Assembly: GCA_964235485.1 (NCBI GenBank)
Contig: CAXSAZ010000019.1
Location: 12,443 to 76,442, forward strand
Direction: 5' to 3'
Length of the DNA: 64,000 bases
From: CAHJXG01 sp964235485
GTDB lineage: Bacteria > Pseudomonadota > Alphaproteobacteria > Acetobacterales > Acetobacteraceae
Shown: one piece after another, positions 42,157 through 51,242 of the stretch
Position numbering within the stretch: the stretch's first letter is position 1
Layout: the number at the start of each line of letters is the position of its first letter
Program-made: the position numbers and the translations under genes
Notes under the pieces: model-generated
Databases searched by the model: none
Told to the model about the DNA's origin: nothing
What the model saw: only the letters and a program-made list of their open reading frames with translations

Positions 42157-45100
42157 ATGACCGAGTCTCCGGCCGACTTCCCCGCCGCCTGGGCCGCCAA
42201 CGCCGCGCGCCTCGAACACACCTATGACCCGGCCCAGGAACACGACGCCTGCGGGGTCGGCGTCGTCGCCGCCCTCGACGGCCGCGCCCGGCGGGACGTG
42301 GTGCAGGCCGGCATCGACGCGCTGCGCGCCGTGTGGCACCGCGGCGCCGTGGACGCGGACGGCAAGACCGGGGACGGCGCCGGCATCCACATCGAAATCC
42401 CGCAAGACTTCTTCGCCGAGGCCGTGCGCCGCTCCGGGCACAAGGAGCCGCCGGGGCGCATGGCGGTGGGCATGGTGTTCCTGCCCAAGACCGACCTCAG
42501 CGCGCAGGAACGCTGCCGGCAGATCGTGGAAACGGAAATCCTGGCGCTCGGCTACGGCATCTACGGCTGGCGGCAGGTGCCGATCCACACCGACTGCATC
42601 GGCGAAAAAGCCAACGCCACCCGGCCGGAAATCGAGCAGATCATGATCCGCGGGCGGCCCGGCCTCGATGCGGAGGGCGATGGCGCCGCGTTCGAGCGCG
42701 ACCTGTACGTGATCCGGCGCCGGATCGAGAAGCAGGCCATCGCCTCGCAGATCCCGGAGCTTTACATCTGCAGCCTGTCCTGCCGGAGCATCATCTACAA
42801 GGGGATGTTCCTGGCGGAAAGCCTGGCCGACTTCTACCCGGACCTCCGCGACCCGCGCTTCATCAGCCGGTTCGCAATCTACCACCAGCGTTACTCCACC
42901 AATACCTTCCCGACCTGGCGCCTGGCGCAGCCGTTCCGGATGCTGGCGCACAACGGGGAGATCAACACCGTCCACGGCAACGCCAACTGGATGAAGTCGC
43001 ACGAAACGCGGCTGGCGGCGGGCGCCTTGGAGGGCTTCGTCGAGGACATCAAGCCGGTGGTGCAGGCGGGCGGGTCGGACACCGCGACCTTGGACAACGT
43101 GTTCGAGCTGCTGGTGCGTGCCGGGCGGGACGCGCCGATGGCCAAGGCGCTGCTGATCCCGGCCAGCGTCGGGCAGGACGCGACCATGCCGGCGGCGCAC
43201 CGCGACCTGTTCCTGTACTGCAACGCCGTCATGGAGCCGTGGGACGGCCCGGCGGCGATCACCGCCACCGACGGGCGCTGGGTGATCGCCGGGCTGGACC
43301 GCAACGGGCTGCGCCCGCTCCGCTACACGGTCACGGACAGCAAGCTGCTGGTGGTGGGCAGCGAGACGGGGATGGTGAAGTTCCTGGAAGCGGAGATCGT
43401 CGCCAAGGGCCGGGTCGGGCCGGGGCAGACGGTGGGCGTCGATCTGGACGCGGCGCGGTTCTACCTCGATGACGAGATGAAGGACCTGCTTGCCGCCCGG
43501 CAGCCGTTCGGGGAATGGACGAAGGGGATCACCCGGCTCGACGGCATCATCAAGACGGACGCGCCGGAGACGGTGCAGTACGCGCCGGAGGAGCTGCGGC
43601 GGCGGCAGCTCGCGGTGGGCACCACGCTGGAAGAATTGGAGATGATCCTACACCCCATGGTGGAGGACAGCGCCGAGGCCATCGGCTCCATGGGGGACGA
43701 CACGCCCATCGCGGTCTTGAGCGAGCGTTACCGCGGCCTGCACCATTACTTCCGGCAAGGATTCAGCCAGGTCACCAACCCGCCCATCGACAGCCTGCGG
43801 GAAACGCGGGTGATGACGCTTAAGACCCGGCTCGGCAACCTCGGCAACGTCTTGGACGAGGACAGCAGCCAGTGCGACCTGCTGCAGCTCGAAAGCCCCG
43901 TGCTGAGCAACGCCGAGTTCGCGGCGATGACGGCGCGGATGGGGGAGGGGGCGTGCCGGGTGGACTGCACCTTCCCCGTGGCGGAGGGGGAAGCCGGGCT
44001 GCGCGCCGGGCTGGACCGCATCCGGCGGGAAGCGGAGGAAGGGGTGCGCGCCGGCTGCGCCCATGTGGTGCTGACCGACGAGGCGCAGGGCGAGGATCGC
44101 GCGCCGATGCCGATGATCCTGGCCACGGGCGCGGTGCACACGCATCTGGTGCGGCAGTCGCTCCGCACCTTCACCAGCCTCAACGTGCGCAGCGCCGAGT
44201 GCATCGACACCCATTACTTCGCCGTGTTGATCGGGGTGGGGGCGACCACGGTGAACGCCTACCTGGCGCAGGAAAGCATCGCCGACCGGCACCGGCGCGG
44301 CCTGTTCGGGCCGATGACGCTGAAGGAGGCGGTGCAGCGGTATAAGAAGGCGGTCGATAAGGGGCTGCTGAAGATCATGTCCAAGATGGGCATCTCGGTC
44401 ATCAGTTCTTACCGCGGCGGCTACAACTTCGAGGCCATCGGGCTGTCCCGCGCTTTGGTGGGCGAGTTCTTCCCCGGGATGCAGTCGCGCATCTCCGGCA
44501 TCGGGCTGTCGGGCCTCGCCCGGCGCATCCTGGGGCTGCACGAGGCCGCCTGGGCGGGCGAGGCGGCGACGCTGCCGGTGGGGGGCGTTTACAAGCTGCG
44601 GCGCCGGGGCGAGGTCCATGCGTTCGACGGCGGGCTGATCCACACGCTGCAGACGGCGGTGGCGACGGACAGCTTCGAGACGTATCGGCGCTACGCGGAC
44701 GGGGTGCGGCGGCAGAAGCCGGTGGCGTTGCGCGACCTCTTGGATTTCCGGTTCGACGCGGTGAAGCCGATCTCCGTCGATGACGTGGAAAGCATCACGG
44801 AAATCAGGAAACGCCTGGTGGCGCCGGGCATCTCCTTGGGCGCGCTCAGCCCGGAGGCGCACGAGACGCTGAGCATCGCGATGAACCGCATCGGCGCCAG
44901 GTCCGACAGCGGCGAGGGCGGCGAGGACCCGGAGCGCGCGACGCCCCGGCTGAACGGGGACAATGCGTCGTCCGCGATCAAGCAGGTGGGGTCGGGACGG
45001 TTCGGGGTCACGGCCGAGTACTTGAACGCCTGCCGCGAGATCGAGATCAAGATGGCCCAGGGCGCCAAGCCCGGCGAGGGTGGGCAGTTGCCGGGGTTCA

Positions 45101-46698
45101 AGGTGTCGCCGCTCATTGCGAAGCTCAGGCACTCGACGCCGGGCGTCACGCTGATCAGCCCGCCGCCGCACCACGACATCTACTCCATCGAGGACTTGGC
45201 GCAACTCATCTACGACCTCAAGCAGATCAATCCGGATGCCGGGGTGTGCGTGAAGCTGGTGTCGCGCTCCGGCATCGGCACCATCGCGGCGGGTGTCGCC
45301 AAGGCCAAGGCGGACACCATCCTGATCAGCGGCCACAGCGGCGGCACCGGGGCCAGCCCGCAAACCTCCGTGAAGTATGCGGGCCTGCCGTGGGAAATGG
45401 GGCTGTCGGAGGCGCACCAGGTCCTGACCCTGAACCGGCTGCGCCACCGGGTGCGGCTGCGCACGGACGGGGGGATCAAGACCGGGCGGGACGTGGTGAT
45501 CGCGGCCATGCTGGGGGCGGAGGAGTTCGGCATCGGCACCACGAGCCTGGTTGCCATGGGCTGCATCATGGTGCGGCAATGCCATAGCAACACCTGCCCG
45601 GTGGGCGTGTGCACCCAGGACGACACGCTGCGGCAGAAGTTCGACGGCAGCCCGGAGAAGGTGATCAACCTGTTCTCCTTCATCGCGGAGGACGTGCGCG
45701 GCATCCTGGCGTCGTTGGGCGTGCGGCGGCTGACGGACGTGATCGGGCGGACGGACCTGCTGCAGCAGGTGAGCCGGGGGTCGGATTTGCTGGACGACCT
45801 TGACCTCAACCCGCTGCTGGCCCAGGCGGACCCCGGGCCGCACGCACGCTATTGCACGCAGGCCGGGCGGACGGAGGTGCCGGAAACGCTGGACGCGCAG
45901 ATGATCGGGGACGCCGCCGCGCTGTTCGAACGGGGCGAGAAGATGCAGCTACAGTACAACATCCGCAACACCCACCGCGCCATCGGCACCAAGCTGTCAT
46001 CGCGCATCACCAGGCGGTACGGGATGACCGGCCTGCAGCCCGGCCACGTCACGGTGCGGCTGCGCGGCACGGCCGGGCAATCGCTCGGCGCGTTCGGGGT
46101 GCAGGGGCTGAAGCTGGAGGTCCTGGGCGACGCGAACGACTATGTGGGCAAGGGCTTGTCCGGGGCGACCATCGTGGTGCGCCCGGCGCCGAGCAGCACA
46201 CTGGTGAGCCAAGCCAACACCATCATCGGCAACACCGTGCTGTATGGGGCCACGGCGGGCGAGCTGTTCGCGGCCGGGCAAGCCGGGGAGCGGTTCGCGG
46301 TGCGCAACAGCGGGGCGGTCGCGGTGGTGGAGGGCTGCGGCTCCAATGGTTGCGAGTACATGACGGGGGGCACGGTGGTGGTGCTGGGCGCGGTGGGCGA
46401 CAACTTCGGCGCCGGGTTCACCGGGGGAGTGGCGTTTGTTTATGACGCGGAGGGGATGTTCGAGAAGCGGGTGAACCCGGACACGCTGACCTGGCAGCGT
46501 GTGGGGTCGGCGCATTGGGACCGGGTGCTGCGGGGCCTGGTGGCCCGGCACGCGAAAGAAACGCACAGCCGGTATGCCGCGTCGCTGCTGCTGGATTGGG
46601 GGCAGACGCTGGGGCGGTTCTGGCAGGTGGTGCCGAAGGAGTATGTGAAGTACCTGGAGGCGCCGTTGTCGGATGCGGCGGAGGCGCTGCGGGCGTGA
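42157..46698 (+). CDS. gltB: Glutamate synthase (NADPH) large/alpha subunit
   Basis: 1513 residues from ATG 42157, which has GGAG six bases upstream; ATG 42145 lacks a site. A 31-residue propeptide precedes the amidotransferase nucleophile Cys32 in EHDACGVG. The N-terminal Ntn glutaminase has the YHQRYSTNTFPTW and AHNGEINT motifs. The FMN barrel contains ISGHSGGTGASP, and the [3Fe-4S] loop is Cys1136, Cys1142 and Cys1147. The C-terminal beta-helix (GxxxGxxxG repeats) is complete. With GltD it forms the ammonia-assimilating GOGAT. Confidence 0.96.
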   Translation: MTESPADFPAAWAANAARLEHTYDPAQEHDACGVGVVAALDGRARRDVVQAGIDALRAVWHRGAVDADGKTGDGAGIHIEIPQDFFAEAVRRSGHKEPPGRMAVGMVFLPKTDLSAQERCRQIVETEILALGYGIYGWRQVPIHTDCIGEKANATRPEIEQIMIRGRPGLDAEGDGAAFERDLYVIRRRIEKQAIASQIPELYICSLSCRSIIYKGMFLAESLADFYPDLRDPRFISRFAIYHQRYSTNTFPTWRLAQPFRMLAHNGEINTVHGNANWMKSHETRLAAGALEGFVEDIKPVVQAGGSDTATLDNVFELLVRAGRDAPMAKALLIPASVGQDATMPAAHRDLFLYCNAVMEPWDGPAAITATDGRWVIAGLDRNGLRPLRYTVTDSKLLVVGSETGMVKFLEAEIVAKGRVGPGQTVGVDLDAARFYLDDEMKDLLAARQPFGEWTKGITRLDGIIKTDAPETVQYAPEELRRRQLAVGTTLEELEMILHPMVEDSAEAIGSMGDDTPIAVLSERYRGLHHYFRQGFSQVTNPPIDSLRETRVMTLKTRLGNLGNVLDEDSSQCDLLQLESPVLSNAEFAAMTARMGEGACRVDCTFPVAEGEAGLRAGLDRIRREAEEGVRAGCAHVVLTDEAQGEDRAPMPMILATGAVHTHLVRQSLRTFTSLNVRSAECIDTHYFAVLIGVGATTVNAYLAQESIADRHRRGLFGPMTLKEAVQRYKKAVDKGLLKIMSKMGISVISSYRGGYNFEAIGLSRALVGEFFPGMQSRISGIGLSGLARRILGLHEAAWAGEAATLPVGGVYKLRRRGEVHAFDGGLIHTLQTAVATDSFETYRRYADGVRRQKPVALRDLLDFRFDAVKPISVDDVESITEIRKRLVAPGISLGALSPEAHETLSIAMNRIGARSDSGEGGEDPERATPRLNGDNASSAIKQVGSGRFGVTAEYLNACREIEIKMAQGAKPGEGGQLPGFKVSPLIAKLRHSTPGVTLISPPPHHDIYSIEDLAQLIYDLKQINPDAGVCVKLVSRSGIGTIAAGVAKAKADTILISGHSGGTGASPQTSVKYAGLPWEMGLSEAHQVLTLNRLRHRVRLRTDGGIKTGRDVVIAAMLGAEEFGIGTTSLVAMGCIMVRQCHSNTCPVGVCTQDDTLRQKFDGSPEKVINLFSFIAEDVRGILASLGVRRLTDVIGRTDLLQQVSRGSDLLDDLDLNPLLAQADPGPHARYCTQAGRTEVPETLDAQMIGDAAALFERGEKMQLQYNIRNTHRAIGTKLSSRITRRYGMTGLQPGHVTVRLRGTAGQSLGAFGVQGLKLEVLGDANDYVGKGLSGATIVVRPAPSSTLVSQANTIIGNTVLYGATAGELFAAGQAGERFAVRNSGAVAVVEGCGSNGCEYMTGGTVVVLGAVGDNFGAGFTGGVAFVYDAEGMFEKRVNPDTLTWQRVGSAHWDRVLRGLVARHAKETHSRYAASLLLDWGQTLGRFWQVVPKEYVKYLEAPLSDAAEALRA

Positions 46699-46819
46699 GG
46701 AGGACGGGCCGTGACGCCGGGGGGTGGCGTGACGGCCTGGCTGGTCCGCTTTCCCTTGCTGCCGGCGCTGGCCGGGCTTGTCGGTCAGCACCGGCAGCGA
46801 GGCCGCGGGCGGGCCGAGC

Positions 46820-47064
46820 TTCAATCTCGGTCGTCAAACACAGGAACGGGCGTCCTCGGCGCCAAGGGCGGCAGATGCTTGCGGACCCGCTTGTAGTCGG
46901 AAGTGCCGGGAGCGCAGCTCCGCATCGCCGACGCCGGCCCGCGCTGTTGTCCGAAGGCGCAGGACGACCGTGCCGTCCTGCTCCATCCGGGCCGATCCGA
47001 TCTGGTTTCTTCTCGGCAAAGCCTGTTCTGCCACGACCAAGGGAGGGTTCAGGGTTGGGATCAT
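46820..47064 (-). pseudogene. Small conserved hypothetical protein split by one frameshift
   Basis: From ATG 47064 one frame reads MIPTLNPPLVVAEQALPRR, then IGSARMEQDGTVVLRLRTT and AGVGDA; another frame continues SDYKRVRKHLPPLAPRTPVP to a stop at 46820. Joined, these resemble a small alphaproteobacterial protein family that I recall with an IGSARMExDGTxVLxLR start and a YxxVxxHLxxLxPG end. One indel near 46935 separates them, so this is a recent pseudogene or a sequencing error. Function unknown. Confidence 0.45.
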
Positions 47065-47100
47065 TGGCCTGCCTCGCGGCTTTGACGGTGGTGCCCGCAC

Positions 47101-47460
47101 TCAAAGCGAGTGCAGCAACGGCGAGATGGCGAAGCCGTCCAGGCCGTCGCTTTTCGGTCCCCACTGCTCCACCAAGTCGGCGTGCAAGCCTGGGTCCGCC
47201 CGAAGCAGGCGCGCAACCCTGTCCCATAACGTCGAGGAAACCGCCTCCCTGTTGGCCAGGTCCTCAAGCGAGCCGAGGATGAGCGCCAGGAGGGCGTGTT
47301 TCTCATCCCCGCTCAAGGCGTGTTTCTCAGCGTAGGAAACGAACTCATCCACCCGGTCCGGGTCCGCCAATTCGATGTCCCAGTCCTGTTCCCGACCGGT
47401 CGCGCGCAGGCGCAGCGCTTGGTTCAGAACCGTCATCGCTTGCTTGGTCAGGTATGTCAT
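47101..47460 (-). CDS. Putative immunity protein for the upstream toxin
   Basis: 119 residues from ATG 47460 (GAGG seven bases upstream; an ATG at 47472 overlaps the toxin stop). A small, acidic, helical cytoplasmic protein (LADPDRVDEFVSYAEKHALS, then KHALLALILGSLEDLANR) with no known family. The role as immunity protein is inferred from its position 8 bp after a toxin-like gene, its acidity and size, as in contact-dependent or polymorphic toxin loci. Confidence 0.5.
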   Translation of the reverse strand: MTYLTKQAMTVLNQALRLRATGREQDWDIELADPDRVDEFVSYAEKHALSGDEKHALLALILGSLEDLANREAVSSTLWDRVARLLRADPGLHADLVEQWGPKSDGLDGFAISPLLHSL

Positions 47461-47468
47461 CGTGGTCC

Positions 47469-48278
47469 TCAAGGCTCGGGGTATGCCGTCTTGACGCCTT
47501 TGCCACCGGGTATAAGGCGGATTGCTCGCGCCGGTGAAAAGCTGCCATCCGGATTGATGATACGTGCTGGGAACCCTTCTGGCACGGGAAGGGAAACCGG
47601 GCCACCTTTCGCTTTGTCCAGATTTTTCTGAATGAAACGCGCCGCAGCTTGGTTGTCTAAGAACTGCCCATTTGGCGTTCCCATGGCCCTGGCACGGTTC
47701 GTCAAAAATGCCGTGGCATCCTGCCCATGCTTGTCGAAGGTGTGGCCGAAGCGAGATCGGCTTAGTGGGATGGCCTGCTCCGCTTCCCCAACCGTGCCCA
47801 TTTCTTCATTCCCAGCAGTTTTGCTTTCTGGTTTAGCCGCGTTCTCAGCCGATGGCCGGCTCTCGGGCACGGCTTGTCTCAGGCCGGTTCCGGCCAGGGC
47901 GCGGGCCACGGCGGCTGCTCCCTTGGCGGCGGCAGCGCCGACGCCGAGCAGCGTCTCAATCGGATAAACCGGCCGGATCGCGTCACGGGCGGGATCAGGC
48001 GGCTGCCGGCTCTTCTCGATGGCGGCCTGCGTAGCCGGGTCGCGGGCACGTGCCTGGGCGTCGGCGACGAACTGCGGCCAGCGGTCGATTCCAACTGCCT
48101 CCATCGCTTCGGCGAGCTTGCCGGACGCTTCCCGGAGGTCGTCGTGGCTGGTCGCCGTCACGACGCCGAGGGCCGCGCCGTATAGGCTGCGCACCACGGG
48201 ATCATCGGCACTACGCCCGAACAGCCAAGACCCAAAGGCCGCCCGGCTGAGCGCGGTGCCGCGCACCCAGGCCGCCAT
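47469..48278 (-). CDS. Polymorphic-toxin-like protein with C-terminal nuclease-like domain
   Basis: 269 residues from ATG 48278. Residues 1-110 are Ala-rich helices, 115-165 a Pro/Ala/Glu linker, and 176-269 a compact basic domain (RFGHTFDKHG, GQFLDNQAAARFIQKNL, FPARIINPDGSFSPA, GGKGVKTAYP). The His/Lys/Arg/Thr pattern of this tail resembles small BECR-type RNase toxin tips carried by polymorphic toxins (inference). The helical N-terminus continues upstream without a start in the same frame to 48387, and a different frame covers 48390-48469, suggesting a frameshifted or truncated carrier. An immunity-like gene follows directly. Confidence 0.55.
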   Translation of the reverse strand: MAAWVRGTALSRAAFGSWLFGRSADDPVVRSLYGAALGVVTATSHDDLREASGKLAEAMEAVGIDRWPQFVADAQARARDPATQAAIEKSRQPPDPARDAIRPVYPIETLLGVGAAAAKGAAAVARALAGTGLRQAVPESRPSAENAAKPESKTAGNEEMGTVGEAEQAIPLSRSRFGHTFDKHGQDATAFLTNRARAMGTPNGQFLDNQAAARFIQKNLDKAKGGPVSLPVPEGFPARIINPDGSFSPARAIRLIPGGKGVKTAYPEP

Positions 48279-48812
48279 GGCCTCCCTTAAGCGGGGCAGG
48301 GTGCCGCTGTTGTATTGCGCCTCCGCTTGCCCACGCCGGGCCGCCGGAAGCGACGCCAGCGCGCCATAGGCAAGGCCAAAACACGGTCAGCCGTGCTTTG
48401 CCCGGCCACGGACGAGCCGGGCGCGGGCTGTTTTACCTTATTGGCCGCTGTCCCGTGCCCGAACCACATGTGAACACTGCCGTCCTTGATCCTCCCAACT
48501 CATCAGCGCCACTCCTGCTCTAAGCCCATAGCATTAGAACAAAAAGTGATCGTTTGCAAAACAAAACTTCATTTGGCGTCGGCCACGGCAGAGGCGTTGC
48601 GGGCGTCCGTGACCCAAGCGCCGCTCATCCGCGCGCGTCCGTTGCGTCCGCCCGTTCGGAGGCATCAAGGACGCCGGCGGCGCGGCGCCGCTTCGTGCTT
48701 TGCCGGAAATGACCGGGAACCGGATCGGTGCGCTCGCCGCAAACGCCGGCCCCACGCGCAACCCGCCTCGCCCGCCCGGCGTTGCCGCCGCGAACGTGCA
48801 AGGGAACCCCCC
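48279..48812. other. Region upstream of the toxin-like gene and MAPEG gene
   Basis: From 48279 to 48386 the toxin frame stays open on the minus strand (PAARRGQAEAQYNSGTLPRL) with no start codon, and another minus-strand frame begins at ATG 48469 (MWFGHGTAANK). They may be two pieces of one frameshifted gene. The rest, to 48812, has an AT-rich patch at 48530-48580 that could hold promoters, and nothing else recognised. Confidence 0.4.
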
Positions 48813-49199
48813 ATGACCACCGAACTCGCCTTGCTCGCCTGGGCGGTCGTGCTCGGCCTCGTGCACGTGGTGGCCACGGGGCATTTCACCACCCGGCAGC
48901 ACGGCCTGGCCTACAACATGAGCCCGCGCGACGAGCAGAAGCCGCTCACCGGCGTCGGCGCGCGGGTGCAGCGGGCGTTCGCCAACTACATGCAGACCTT
49001 TCCCTTTTTCGCCGCCGCCGTGCTCGCGGCGCACGCCGCCGGGCGGCACGGGTGGCTCACGGTGGTGGGCGCGCATCTCTACTTCTGGGCGCGGCTGGCC
49101 TACGTGCCGCTGTATGCGGCGGGCATCCCCGTCGCGCGCACCGTGGCCTTCGGCGCATCCGCGCTGGGCATCGTGATGATCCTGCTCGCGCTGATCTGA
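48813..49199 (+). CDS. MAPEG family membrane protein
   Basis: 128 residues from ATG 48813. Four hydrophobic helices and the motifs RVQRAFANYMQTFPFFAAAV and HLYFWARLAYVPLYAAGI are typical of bacterial MAPEG (membrane-associated eicosanoid/glutathione metabolism) proteins, some of which have glutathione transferase or peroxidase activity. It lies 45 bp upstream of a glutathione-transferase-fold gene on the same strand; the two may be cotranscribed. Confidence 0.88.
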   Translation: MTTELALLAWAVVLGLVHVVATGHFTTRQHGLAYNMSPRDEQKPLTGVGARVQRAFANYMQTFPFFAAAVLAAHAAGRHGWLTVVGAHLYFWARLAYVPLYAAGIPVARTVAFGASALGIVMILLALI

Positions 49200-49244
49200 A
49201 GCAGCGGTTGGCGCGCGCCGCCCGGGATGCGATAAGCGGACACC

Positions 49245-49916
49245 ATGCGCGTCCTGCACCACCTGCCGCTGTCGCCCTTTGCCCGCAAGGTCCGCCTGGT
49301 GCTGGCCGAGAAGCGGCTGCCGTTCGAGCTGCAGTTGGAAAAGGTGTGGGAGCGGCGACCCGAGTACCTCGCCCTGAACCCGGCCAACACCGTGCCGACG
49401 CTGATCGAGGAGAACGGGCTGGCGATCCCGGACAGCGGGGTGATCTGCGAGTACCTGGAGGAAGCCTATCCCGACGCCCCCTCCCTGCTCGGCGCCACGC
49501 TGGCGGAGCGGGTGGAGGTGCGTCGCCTGTTGGCCTGGTTCGACGGCAAGATGGCGCGCGAGGTGACGGCGAACCTGCTGGGCGAGAAGTTCATGAAGCG
49601 GCTGATGGGCCGGGGCAACCCGGACGGCGCGCTGCTGCGGACGGGCTACGCCGCGCTCCGGGACCACATGGGCTACATCGGCTGGCTGGCGGAGCAGCGG
49701 ACGTGGCTGGCGGGGGCCACGCTGTCGCTTGCGGACTTCGCGGCGGCGGCGCATCTGTCGGCGTTGGACTTCGCGAGCGACGTGGACTGGTCGGTGTCGC
49801 CTGCGACGCGGGACTGGTACGCGCGGATGAAGTCGCGTCCGAGCTTCCGGGCGCTGCTCGCGGACCGGGTGCCGGGGGTGATGCCGCCGGGGCATTACGC
49901 GGATTTGGATTTCTGA
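49245..49916 (+). CDS. fzlA: Glutathione S-transferase-fold protein, FzlA-like
   Basis: 223 residues from ATG 49245. The thioredoxin-like N-terminus (LHHLPLSPFARKVRLVLAEK, then NPANTVPTLIEENG and IPDSGVICEYLEE) and helical C-terminal domain are those of GSTs. The block KVWERRPEYLALNP with AWFDGKMAREVTANLLGEK resembles alphaproteobacterial FzlA, which in Caulobacter binds FtsZ filaments and is needed for constriction rather than glutathione chemistry. Assignment to FzlA rather than another GST class is by motif memory only. Confidence 0.75.
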   Translation: MRVLHHLPLSPFARKVRLVLAEKRLPFELQLEKVWERRPEYLALNPANTVPTLIEENGLAIPDSGVICEYLEEAYPDAPSLLGATLAERVEVRRLLAWFDGKMAREVTANLLGEKFMKRLMGRGNPDGALLRTGYAALRDHMGYIGWLAEQRTWLAGATLSLADFAAAAHLSALDFASDVDWSVSPATRDWYARMKSRPSFRALLADRVPGVMPPGHYADLDF

Positions 49917-50019
49917 GCGGCGCCAGGCTTCCTGGCGGTGGCGCGGGCACGGCGTCTCGCTATCCTGAAGGCGGCCAGATCAGGCCCCGGTTCCGTTCTT
50001 GCTGCACTGGAACACCACG

Positions 50020-50451
50020 ATGCCCACCGGCTACGACCAAGACGTGATGGCGTGGGCCGTTGAGCAGGCCCGCCTGCTCCGCCAAGGCCAGTTCGACCAG
50101 CTCGACATCGAACACATCGCGGACGAGATCGAGGACGTGGGCAAGAGCGAGAAGCGCGAGTTGGCGAGCCGCATGGCCGTGTTGCTGGCCCACCTCCTGA
50201 AGTGGCAGCACCAACCTGAGCGTCGGGGCGGAAGCTGGGAGCGCACGGTGCGCGAACAGCGCAAGCAGGTGCTGCGCAAGCTCAAGGAAACGCCGAGCCT
50301 CCGTCCTTTGCTGAGCGACCCGGATTGGGTCGAGGGCGCATGGGGCGACGCGGTGATGCTGGCGGTCAGCGAGACGGGCTTTGATGCTTTCCCGGAAGCC
50401 TGCCCCTGGCCCCTCGCGGATGTGCTCGCGGACGGGTGGCTGCCCGCTTAA
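50020..50451 (+). CDS. DUF29 family protein
   Basis: 143 residues from ATG 50020. It shares the DUF29 plan with the 38.2-kb paralogue: YDQDVMAWAVEQARLLRQGQ, then IADEIEDVGKSEKRELASRM, LLAHLLKWQ and a C-terminal PEACPWPLADVLADGW. Sequence identity between the two copies is modest, so they are old paralogues. Function unknown. Confidence 0.88.
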   Translation: MPTGYDQDVMAWAVEQARLLRQGQFDQLDIEHIADEIEDVGKSEKRELASRMAVLLAHLLKWQHQPERRGGSWERTVREQRKQVLRKLKETPSLRPLLSDPDWVEGAWGDAVMLAVSETGFDAFPEACPWPLADVLADGWLPA

Positions 50452-50672
50452 GCAGCTTCAAGTCGCTGACGGCCGGCGACGCCCGGCAGCAACCCCGGTG
50501 TGCAACGAGCGTGGCCTCCACGGCCCCGAACCGCGCCGTTATGGGGCAGAGAAACTGCATTTCAGCGCTCGGCAGAAACCCGAAAAACCAAGCTGAATAA
50601 ACACGACAAGTCATAACTGCGTATTGGTAACGAAAATGTGATAATAATTATGTCTTCAGCAACAGGTGGCAT

Positions 50673-51203
50673 ATGCTTAAAACAATTTGCGTTTTCCCGC
50701 TCGCAATGCTTTCCGCATGTGCGACGCTTGTGAACGGAAGCAGTCAAAACGTGACGGTGTCCACCAACCCGCCCGGGGCAAGCTGCACACTGGACCGGAT
50801 CGGCGCGCGGGTCGGCGCGATCCCCGCGACGCCGGGCAGCGTGCGCCTGGACAAGAGCAAAAACGACTTATCCGTGACCTGCGCCAAGGACGGCTACCAA
50901 ACCGCGACGGTTTCGCGCGCCCCAAGCTTCGGCGGCGCGACATTTGGCAATATTATCGCGGGCGGCGTGATCGGCGTTGTCGTGGACGCTGCTTCGGGCG
51001 CCAACTACAGCTACCCCGACGACATCCGCGTCGACTTGGCGGCCAGCCCGGCCCCGGCTACGCCGCCTATGGCATTGCAAGCCCCGTCGAACGGTCCCGA
51101 CGCGCCGATCCGCCTCATGCCGGTGGCGGCGCAGCCGGAAACTCCGTCCACGCGGATCAAACCGACGAGAATCTCGGCCACCGCCGGCCAGTACCGGCAG
51201 TAG
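50673..51203 (+). CDS. Lipoprotein with a PEGA-like domain
   Basis: 176 residues from ATG 50673 (AGGTGG upstream). The N-terminus is a lipoprotein signal with lipobox LSAC (Cys16), so it should be lipidated and attached to a membrane in the periplasm. SQNVTVSTNPPGASCTLDR is the start of a PEGA-type beta domain. A short hydrophobic Gly-rich stretch follows (GNIIAGGVIGVVVDA), then a Pro/Ala-rich tail. The 90 bp upstream are strikingly AT-rich for this genome and probably contain the promoter. Confidence 0.8.
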   Translation: MLKTICVFPLAMLSACATLVNGSSQNVTVSTNPPGASCTLDRIGARVGAIPATPGSVRLDKSKNDLSVTCAKDGYQTATVSRAPSFGGATFGNIIAGGVIGVVVDAASGANYSYPDDIRVDLAASPAPATPPMALQAPSNGPDAPIRLMPVAAQPETPSTRIKPTRISATAGQYRQ

Positions 51204-51242
51204 CCGCAAGCGGCGTGGGACACCGCAACCCCGCGCCGCCCC

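Noticed and set aside
46699..46819. Possible short genes directly after gltB
   Set aside because: Only shadow frames without start signals or recognisable sequence were seen.
48730..48760. CCGCAAACGCC motif resembling the palindromic core
   Set aside because: Only one arm is present; there is no matching GTTTCGG arm, so chance similarity is likely. The same holds for a single arm near 24535.
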